Program-made: the position numbers and the translations under genes
Shown: positions 1 to 5,458 of the stretch, piece by piece
Layout: every line of letters starts with the position of its first letter
Position numbering within the stretch: the stretch's first letter is position 1
Assembly: GCA_964393895.1 (NCBI GenBank)
Contig: CAYMWP010000147.1
Location: forward strand, 1-11,013
Origin: B4-G1 sp964393895
Lineage (GTDB): Bacteria; Chloroflexota; Anaerolineae; B4-G1
Length of the DNA: 11,013 bases
Direction of reading: 5' to 3'
Notes under the pieces: model-generated
Seen by the model: only the letters and a program-made list of their open reading frames with translations
Database searches by the model: none
Told to the model about the DNA's origin: nothing

Positions 1-60
1 AGGCTGCCGCAAAACCTGTCCTGAGCCTGTCGAAGGAAGCGCGGCTCGCAATGACAGGTT
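1..60. repeat. Dispersed intergenic repeat with inverted-repeat structure
   Basis: An 8-bp perfect inverted repeat (AACCTGTC at 13-20, GACAGGTT at 53-60) encloses a second 5-bp pair (GAGCC at 23-27, GGCTC at 43-47), so the stretch can fold into an interrupted hairpin. On the minus strand it begins TGTCATTGCGAGCC and contains TTCGACAGGCTCAGGACAGG. I recall both strings as very common in intergenic DNA of Chloroflexota and other environmental bacteria. It has no coding potential and may continue to the left of the window. The structure is seen directly; the dispersed-family assignment is from memory. Confidence 0.55.
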
Positions 61-95
61 AAGCAGTTACGTTTTTTCAAGGTCAAGCTTAAAAT

Positions 96-123
96 CTCTG
101 TGCTCTCTGTCTCCGTGGTGAAA
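96..123. repeat. CTCTGTG-type short intergenic repeat
   Basis: This stretch is built of degenerate CTCTGTG units ending in CCGTGGTGAAA. It resembles a short motif of the form CTCTGTG-n-CTCTGTGGTGAAA that I recall as widely scattered in intergenic regions of environmental bacterial genomes. It ends 23 bases before the start codon at 147, so it lies in the presumed promoter or leader region of the first gene. No function can be read from it. The repetitive composition is visible; the family identity is from memory. Confidence 0.4.
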
Positions 124-146
124 TTCCTAGCTTTTTCAGTAGAACC

Positions 147-3100
147 ATGAACACAATAATACACTCTCTCAACCGGCTGTTCAACATCAGGACGAAGGAA
201 TGGCCCCGGCTGCTGATGCTCTACTCGATGGCCTTTCTGTTCATCGCCGGCAGTACCTGGGGCGAGCTGAACGTCCAGGCATCCTTTCTGTTCGAAGTGG
301 GCATAGAGAACCTGCCTCAGGTTCTCGTGACCAACGCCATCGTCTCCCTCGTCGCCATCGCCATCTACACCCCCTTCGTTGACCGCATCACGGACGACAA
401 GCTCCTGATCGCTATTTCCGTCACCGGCGCAGCCGCCATCGGCGTAGGCTACGCGCTGCTCGGCCTGGGCCTATCTGGCATCGCCTACCCGCTGCTATAT
501 ACGCTCTCCATCGTCGTCAGGCAAACGTTCAACCTTCAATGGTGGACCTATGTCAACAGTTTCTACGACACGCGCGCCGCCAAACGCATCATCCCCATAC
601 TCGCCACTGCTGCCCGGATAGGCACCATAGTTGCCGGGCAGACAATCGCCCTGTTGAACACCGCCATCAAGCCCAACAGCAACATCATCCTGCTGTGGTT
701 GGGCGCGCTCTTGGCCATAGCCCTCGCCGCGCGGATAATGCCCCACCTGCTGAAAGGTGCAAGAGACGGGCAACCCAGCTACGCAGCTTCCAGCACTCTG
801 TCAGACTCGAAACGCACCTCGTTCACCCGCAACATCCGGGACGGGTACCAGTACGTCTCCCGATCCCCATTTCTGCGCTGGATGGCCCTATCCACATTGT
901 TCATGATGCTGTTGTTCGCGCTCCTCGAGTACTATACCAGCTACATCTTTGTCCAGTCTGTGGACTTTGGCTCCGGGGAAGAGCTGTCCGGCTACCTGGG
1001 TCGCACGAGCTCGTTAGCCAACCTCATCCTATTGCCGTTCCAGCTCTTTCTGCTCAGCCGCCTCTTTGGTCGAATGGGCCTGGGGAACGCCAACTTGATC
1101 TTTCCGACCGGTACACTCGCCATCTGCGGCGCCCTCATCGGTTGGCCGCGAGTCGCCACCGCCGCGCTGGGCTATCTCGACAGAAAAGTCTTTCGCAGTG
1201 TATTCCGTAATCCGCCCGACAACCTGTTGTACAATGCCGTCCCCCTGCGCATCAAGGGACGGGCGCGCGCTTTTATCGGGGGGTTGATCGCGCCGCTAGG
1301 TTCGCTCGCCGGCGGCGGGCTGCTGTTCCTACTGCCATTCGTACCGGCCACGGGCTTCCTGCCGGCGCTCATCGGCGTATCGGCGATCACCTATGCCGCC
1401 AGCGCCCTCGTCGTCCGCCGGCAATACTCCCAGGCGCTCATCACCATGCTGGAACAGGAGGATTTCTCCTTCCTCCTCTCGGCCGGCTCAGAACTGACCG
1501 TCACCGACGCGACCACGCTCAACTGGCTGACCCGGAAACTCGAAGAAAGCACCAGCGCCGACTTTACGATCTTTATGGCGAGCCTCATCAGCGAGGTCAG
1601 TGGAAATAAAGCCGTCCCAATTCTAGCGCGAGTCGCCAGGGCCAGAGACCCCCGCGTCCGCTCGACGATCATTGACATCCTGGCGGCCTCCGGCTTGCGC
1701 GGAGAGGCCGCCCTACAGGTCTGCATCCAGTTCCTGAACGACCCCGACAGTCGCGTGCGACGGTCGGCCATCGCCGGCTTGGAGCAGTTGAGCGACCCCG
1801 AAAGCGAACAGTTCCTCGAACACGCGCTCGAACTGTTGCCCGATCCCGACGTAGAAGTGCGCGCCCAGGTCATCCCGCCGCTCGTGCGCTCGGGCGACTT
1901 TTTCTACCTGGCCTCGGCCATCCAGTCACTGAGCCAACTCGTGGAGGACGAGAATCCCGAACTGCGGGCGCGCGGGGTGCGCGTACTCGGCCAGGTGGGC
2001 AACGCCCGTTTCATCCGCAACCTGGCGCAATACCTGGACGATCCCGACGGTCAGGTACGACTGGAGGCAGTCACCGCCATCGAAACCCTCTCGCGCGAAA
2101 AAGTCCCCGGCCGGACCGCCGCGCTGACGGTGGAACACCTGAGCACCTTGGCAGACGATCCGGTCGAGCAAGTGCGCCGGGCCGCCGTGACGATCCTGCG
2201 ACGCATTGACTTGCAGGAGGCGCACCAGGTACTCGTCCGCTTCCTGGCCGACCCCGCGCCCCAGATCAGGGAAGCGACGGCCGACGCACTGGTGCAGGTC
2301 GGCGCGCCGATCATCCCCATTCTCTCCCCCGCCCTCGACGCGGCCGATCCCCAGCAGCGCAAGATGCCCACCCTCATCCTGAGCCGTATTGATCGGGAGC
2401 GATTCGGCCATCTCATCCAGGCGCGCATAGACGACGCCCTACTCGCCATCTACCACAACTACAACCGCCTGGAGGCATTGTCACCCTGCGCCAACTATGC
2501 GAGCATCTCCGTCCTGCAAAGTATGCTACGCGAGCAAAACGGCCAATTGAGCGACGACGTCTTTGATCTGCTCGCCGCCATCCACGCCCCGGAGGACGTG
2601 AACGTCATCAAGGACTCGCTCGAAAGCGAGACTGCGCGCGTGCGGGCCAACGCGATCGAGGCGCTCGAATCACTGACCTCGCCGCGAATGGCCCAACTCA
2701 TCGCCCCCCTATTCGACCCCCGACCATCCCCGGCCAAACTACTGCGCCTCAGCAAAGAGTCCTGGGACGTGACCTATCCAGATACGACCCAAGTCATCCA
2801 CCAACTCGCCGCCGACCCCGATGACGCGTGGTTGCGAGCGGTAATGACGTTTGCCCTGGGCGAGATCGGGGGCGACCTGCAACGCCAGCTCGCCGCCGAG
2901 CTGGCCGAGAAAACGGACCAAGCCCGCCCCGCCCCATCACTCGACGCCCTGACCGGCGCTCTGCTGGACACAGACGAGCAGCAGGAGCGCCGGCCACGCC
3001 GCCCCAGCCCGGCCGACCTCCTCGACAAGCTGATAGGCGATTCTGAAGAGGAGACTCGGCCCGGCGAACGGGAAAAACCGAAAATTCGTCGCCCCCGCCC

Positions 3101-3779
3101 CTCGGCCCCACTGGATAGATTGACGTATGCTTACGGGCAGCCCCCGCTCTCCCTGGAAGAGATCGAACCTGTGATAGAGAGCGCGCTCGCCGATCCGGTG
3201 GCCGACGTGCGCATCGCTGCGCGCGCCGCCAAGCGGATGATCGCCGGCCTGCGCGTCACCGACGTGATCCAAGAGGAGGAAACGATGCTTTCGACGATCG
3301 AAAGAGTGATTTTCCTAAAAGAGGTGCCCTTCTTCCAGGGTATGACGATCGAGCAACTCAAGGTACTGGCCGAAATCTGCGAAGAAGAGTTCTTTGAGCA
3401 AGACACCCAGATATTCGAGCAGAACGACCCCGGCGGTGTGTTGTACGTCGTCGTCAACGGGCGGGTGGCGATAGAACGGGAAGCCCAGCGCAAAGGCTCC
3501 GTCGTGCGCCTGGCGACCATGGACGCCCACTCCTACTTTGGAGAAATGTCATTGTTCGACCGGGGACCACGCTCCGCAGCCGCCCGCACCGTCCAGGACA
3601 CACTGACGCTCCGTCTGCGCCGCGAGCCGCTCGTCGCCCTGGTGCGCCAATACCCCGATCTGGCGCTTGAACTGATCAACGTCCTCAGTCAAAGGGTGCG
3701 CGAAGCCAACGACCGCATCGCCCAACTAACCCGCTCCCGGCCCCGCGAATTGGACAAGTTGTACGATAAACTGGATTAG
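147..3779 (+). CDS. NTT/MFS-like membrane protein fused to HEAT repeats and a cyclic-nucleotide-binding domain
   Basis: A 1210-residue three-part protein. Residues about 20-430 form a polytopic membrane domain with roughly 11-12 hydrophobic segments (for example 57-77, 86-108, 150-198, 246-266, 285-305, 375-424). It resembles the ATP/ADP-translocase-like (NTT) branch of the major facilitator fold. Residues about 470-910 are HEAT repeats with recurring D-P-D/E-x-x-V-R units (530-537, 566-572, 632-638). Residues 920-1000 form a charged, proline-rich linker, followed by one more HEAT-like unit (about 1005-1033). Residues about 1055-1185 are a CRP-type cyclic-nucleotide-binding domain with cassette FGEMSLFDRGPRSA; E1133, R1142 and S1143 match CRP E72, R82 and S83. 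There is no DNA-binding helix-turn-helix after it. Likely role: an inner-membrane protein whose scaffold or transport activity responds to a cyclic nucleotide; the substrate is unknown. The lysine-rich TM1 signature of true ATP/ADP exchangers is not visible. ATG 147 is chosen because the conserved-looking N-terminus starts there; no clear Shine-Dalgarno precedes it. Confidence 0.85.
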   Translation: MNTIIHSLNRLFNIRTKEWPRLLMLYSMAFLFIAGSTWGELNVQASFLFEVGIENLPQVLVTNAIVSLVAIAIYTPFVDRITDDKLLIAISVTGAAAIGVGYALLGLGLSGIAYPLLYTLSIVVRQTFNLQWWTYVNSFYDTRAAKRIIPILATAARIGTIVAGQTIALLNTAIKPNSNIILLWLGALLAIALAARIMPHLLKGARDGQPSYAASSTLSDSKRTSFTRNIRDGYQYVSRSPFLRWMALSTLFMMLLFALLEYYTSYIFVQSVDFGSGEELSGYLGRTSSLANLILLPFQLFLLSRLFGRMGLGNANLIFPTGTLAICGALIGWPRVATAALGYLDRKVFRSVFRNPPDNLLYNAVPLRIKGRARAFIGGLIAPLGSLAGGGLLFLLPFVPATGFLPALIGVSAITYAASALVVRRQYSQALITMLEQEDFSFLLSAGSELTVTDATTLNWLTRKLEESTSADFTIFMASLISEVSGNKAVPILARVARARDPRVRSTIIDILAASGLRGEAALQVCIQFLNDPDSRVRRSAIAGLEQLSDPESEQFLEHALELLPDPDVEVRAQVIPPLVRSGDFFYLASAIQSLSQLVEDENPELRARGVRVLGQVGNARFIRNLAQYLDDPDGQVRLEAVTAIETLSREKVPGRTAALTVEHLSTLADDPVEQVRRAAVTILRRIDLQEAHQVLVRFLADPAPQIREATADALVQVGAPIIPILSPALDAADPQQRKMPTLILSRIDRERFGHLIQARIDDALLAIYHNYNRLEALSPCANYASISVLQSMLREQNGQLSDDVFDLLAAIHAPEDVNVIKDSLESETARVRANAIEALESLTSPRMAQLIAPLFDPRPSPAKLLRLSKESWDVTYPDTTQVIHQLAADPDDAWLRAVMTFALGEIGGDLQRQLAAELAEKTDQARPAPSLDALTGALLDTDEQQERRPRRPSPADLLDKLIGDSEEETRPGEREKPKIRRPRPSAPLDRLTYAYGQPPLSLEEIEPVIESALADPVADVRIAARAAKRMIAGLRVTDVIQEEETMLSTIERVIFLKEVPFFQGMTIEQLKVLAEICEEEFFEQDTQIFEQNDPGGVLYVVVNGRVAIEREAQRKGSVVRLATMDAHSYFGEMSLFDRGPRSAAARTVQDTLTLRLRREPLVALVRQYPDLALELINVLSQRVREANDRIAQLTRSRPRELDKLYDKLD

Positions 3780-3910
3780 CCGGCCCTTGATTTTGGAGGC
3801 AGATTAACACTGGTGGACGCTGATCTTGGTTCTATCCGTAAATCATCTGCGAAAAATCTGGTGCAACCTACGGTTGCCTGAATCTGCGTCCTGGATGAGT
3901 GGCTCTCTGT
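3780..3910. repeat. Degenerate intergenic repeat with a nested hairpin
   Basis: This is the first part of the 326-bp gap between the first two genes and has no coding potential. It contains strings such as GCAGATTAACAC (3799-3810), TCTATCCGTAAATC (3831-3844), ATCTGCGAAAAATCTG (3845-3860) and AATCTGCGTCC (3881-3891). These look like a decayed copy of the 'CAGATTAACGCGGAT...ATCCGCG...AATCTGCG' intergenic element I recall from many environmental genomes. GCAGATT at 3799-3805 is complementary to AATCTGC at 3881-3887. A 6-bp hairpin (GCAACC 3863-3868, GGTTGC 3872-3877) lies in a 20-bp segment flanked by direct AATCTG copies (3855-3860 and 3881-3886). No T-run follows, so it is not a convincing terminator. 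Confidence 0.5.
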
Positions 3911-3940
3911 TTGACAAATCTCGCCCTGCGCCAGTATAAT
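3911..3940 (+). promoter_or_regulatory. Consensus sigma-70-type promoter for the ParA-cyclase operon
   Basis: A perfect -35 hexamer TTGACA (3911-3916) and a perfect -10 hexamer TATAAT (3935-3940) are separated by 18 bp. Transcription would start near 3946-3948, about 159 nt upstream of the ParA-like start codon. Nothing else in the gap matches as well. It most likely drives the four-gene run from 4106 to 9006. Both hexamers are seen directly; activity is inferred. Confidence 0.85.
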
Positions 3941-3969
3941 AATCTAGTTGGGCGGGCGCTTGCTCCACA

Positions 3970-4095
3970 ATGGGCAGAACTAACCAACACGCCTGTGGCG
4001 AGGGCTGGGCGACCGCGAGCGGGCCTCGTTTCCGTGTACAGGGAGTTTTTCACCGCCACTCAGCGTTCTCGGCGGTGAGATCAGCAAATTCATAA
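3970..4095 (+). other. Possible 41-codon leader ORF ending at the ParA-gene ribosome-binding site
   Basis: Inside the predicted leader, ATG 3970 opens a 41-codon frame that stops at TAA 4093-4095. That stop overlaps the AAGGAG Shine-Dalgarno of the next gene, so the junction reads TAAGGAG. This mirrors the TAGGAG stop/Shine-Dalgarno overlaps at the two following gene junctions. Against a real gene: ATG 3970 has no Shine-Dalgarno, third-position GC is clearly lower than in the neighbouring genes, and the peptide has no recognisable motif. It may be chance or a translated leader that couples translation into the operon. Confidence 0.2.
4050..4078 (+). promoter_or_regulatory. Leader hairpin upstream of the ParA-like gene
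   Basis: TCACCGCC (4050-4057) and GGCGGTGA (4071-4078) form a perfect 8-bp stem around a 13-nt loop. The hairpin ends 15 nt before the Shine-Dalgarno. A run of five T residues lies just before the stem and partly within it (4046-4050), not after it, so it does not look like a plus-strand terminator. It could be a protein-binding operator, an mRNA-stability hairpin or a translation regulator. The stem is seen; its role is unknown. Confidence 0.5.
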
Positions 4096-4099
4096 GGAG
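4094..4099 (+). promoter_or_regulatory. Strong Shine-Dalgarno for the ParA-like gene
   Basis: AAGGAG lies 6 nt upstream of ATG 4106 in an A-rich context. It fixes the start of the MinD/ParA-like gene at 4106 and is the clearest ribosome-binding site in the window. Confidence 0.85.
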
Positions 4100-4105
4100 A
4101 AAAAA

Positions 4106-4882
4106 ATGGCCAAAATCATATCCATCCATTCCTTTCGCGGCGGCACGGGCAAATCCAACATCACCGCCAACGTCTCGGCTCAGTTCGCCCGGAAAGGAAA
4201 ACGCGTGGGCGTCATTGATACCGACATCAACTCCCCCGGCATCCACGTCCTCTTCAAGATGGACGAGGAAGAGATGAACAAGACGCTCAACGACTACCTG
4301 TGGGGCAAATGCGCCATCGAGGAAGCCGCCTACGACGTGGGAAAAAAGATCGGAGGCGGAGAGGTGGTGGTGATGGGCGGCGGCATCTACCTGATCCCCT
4401 CCAGCATCCGCGCCGGCGAGATCGCCAAAGTCCTGCGCGAAGGGTACGACGTGGGCCTGCTCAACGACGGCTTTCGCGCGCTCATCGAAAAACTGGACCT
4501 GGACTATCTCTTCATTGACACCCACCCCGGGCTGAACGAGGAGACGCTCCTCTCGGTCGCCATCTCCGACCTGCTCATCATCATCCTGCGCACCGACCAG
4601 CAGGACTTTCAGGGGACGGCCGTGACGGTGGACGTGGCGCGCAAGCTGGAGGTGCCGCACCTCTACCTGGTGGTCAACAAAGCCATCTCCTCCTACGAGC
4701 CGGACGCCTTGCAGAAACAGGTAGAGGAGACCTACGGCGCTCCGGTGGCCGCCATCATCCCCCTCTCGGAGGACGTCGCTGCCCTGCAATCCTCCGACAT
4801 CTTTTCCCTCCGCTATCCCGAGCACCCCGTCTCCCAGCGCATCCGCGAGATCGCGACCGCCGTCGAAGCAGCGACGGGCTAG
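4106..4882 (+). CDS. MinD/ParA-family P-loop ATPase
   Basis: A 258-residue SIMIBI-class ATPase. The deviant Walker A motif is FRGGTGKS (residues 10-17). The usual signature lysine of KGG is arginine (R11), while the phosphate-binding lysine K16 is present. The switch-I-like Walker A' segment is VIDTDINSPG (36-45, with D38 and D40), and Walker B is YLFIDTHPG (134-142, D138). This family forms ATP-dependent dimers that bind DNA, membrane or partner proteins and position cargo. No basic amphipathic helix of the E. coli MinD type is evident at the C-terminus (SQRIREIATAVEAATG), and no ParB, MinC or flagellar partner lies nearby. The start is set by AAGGAG 6 nt upstream. It is the first gene of an operon whose other members are a zinc-binding protein, a winged-helix protein and a cyclase, which suggests a regulatory or positioning job rather than chromosome segregation; that role is inferred. 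Confidence 0.88.
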   Translation: MAKIISIHSFRGGTGKSNITANVSAQFARKGKRVGVIDTDINSPGIHVLFKMDEEEMNKTLNDYLWGKCAIEEAAYDVGKKIGGGEVVVMGGGIYLIPSSIRAGEIAKVLREGYDVGLLNDGFRALIEKLDLDYLFIDTHPGLNEETLLSVAISDLLIIILRTDQQDFQGTAVTVDVARKLEVPHLYLVVNKAISSYEPDALQKQVEETYGAPVAAIIPLSEDVAALQSSDIFSLRYPEHPVSQRIREIATAVEAATG

Positions 4883-4892
4883 GAGCTGACGA

Positions 4893-5108
4893 ATGGTCTG
4901 CTACCAGTGCGGAGAGCCGGCCGTCGGCGTGTGCAAGTTCTGCGGACGAGGCGTGTGCAGGGAACACCACACCACGACCCTCCCAACGATGCTGGCCGTG
5001 TACCTGGGTGGGAACGAGACTCCCAAAGCCGTGGTAGTCACCGACGTACTCTGGTGCGGCGAGTGCAGACCCCAGCCAGAGCCCATCGAGATGCCAGAGT
5101 TCTACTAG
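4893..5108 (+). CDS. Small cysteine-rich zinc-binding protein (DUF2180/B-box-like)
   Basis: A 71-residue protein with paired metal ligands: C3-x2-C6, C14-x2-C17, C22-x2-H25-H26 and C55-x2-C58. The spacing suggests two zinc sites in a cross-brace or B-box-like arrangement. The N-terminal pattern CYQCGEPAVGVCKFCGRGVC resembles the uncharacterised DUF2180-type proteins as I remember them; no function is established. The C-terminus is acidic and proline-rich. AGGAG (4881-4885) overlaps the TAG stop of the ParA-like gene and lies 7 nt before ATG 4893, so the gene is translationally coupled and certainly in the same operon. It may be a protein-protein adaptor; that is a guess. Confidence 0.8.
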   Translation: MVCYQCGEPAVGVCKFCGRGVCREHHTTTLPTMLAVYLGGNETPKAVVVTDVLWCGECRPQPEPIEMPEFY

Positions 5109-5119
5109 GAGATTGCGCG

Positions 5120-5458
5120 ATGGGTATGTTCGACCACATTCAAAACGAGATCAAGACACAAGACAAAAAAGAGGGTATCTCTCCCGCCGACCTGCTCGAA
5201 CTCTCCCCACCGCTGCGCCGGTTGATGAAACAGATCACCCGCGAGGGAGAAATCACCGAGAAAAAGGCCGCCGGACACCTGGGAGAATCAGCCGCCAACG
5301 CCCGCGAGATATTGAACGGGCTGGTCGAAAAAGGCTATCTCGAACGGGAGAACCGGGAAGGGGAATGGACTTACCGGCCCCGTTTCGCCCGCAAGCGCGG
5401 ACGAGACATCCCGGTGGGCATCTGGTCCGCGCTGGAGCAGAGAACCAGAGAAAAGTGA
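5120..5458 (+). CDS. Winged-helix-turn-helix protein
   Basis: A 112-residue protein with a winged helix at about residues 24-90. Helix 1 is LLELSPPLRRLMKQITR; the helix-turn-helix follows (ITEKKAAGHLGESAANAREILNGLVEKGYL); the wing strand pair is ERENREGEWTYRPRF. The fold resembles the MarR/ArsR-type and SelB-type winged helices, but no specific family is recognised. The C-terminal tail (91-112) is basic at its start (RKRGRD). The start at ATG 5120 is supported by AGGAG (5107-5111), which overlaps the stop of the zinc-protein gene, with 8 nt spacing; ATG 5126 is a possible alternative. The stop codon overlaps the GTG of the cyclase gene. It could be an operon-specific DNA-binding regulator or a protein-interaction domain; the sequence cannot distinguish these. 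Confidence 0.82.
   Translation: MGMFDHIQNEIKTQDKKEGISPADLLELSPPLRRLMKQITREGEITEKKAAGHLGESAANAREILNGLVEKGYLERENREGEWTYRPRFARKRGRDIPVGIWSALEQRTREK

Noticed and set aside
67..95. Promoter for the first gene (TTACGT, 17 bp, TAAAAT)
   Set aside because: The -35 match is poor and the -10 is imperfect, in AT-rich repeat-derived sequence where such matches arise by chance. It is possible but not supportable.
3863..3877. Hairpin as a terminator for the first gene
   Set aside because: A 6-bp stem with no following T-run, located 84 bp after the stop inside repeat-like sequence. No convincing terminator was found for the first gene.
5113..5454. Upstream extension of the cyclase reading frame
   Set aside because: The frame is open back to 5113, but this stretch is the winged-helix gene in another frame. 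The winged-helix gene has a good ribosome-binding site and a recognisable fold, and the extension is Arg-rich with no domain. GTG 5455 with a GTGA overlap is a better start.
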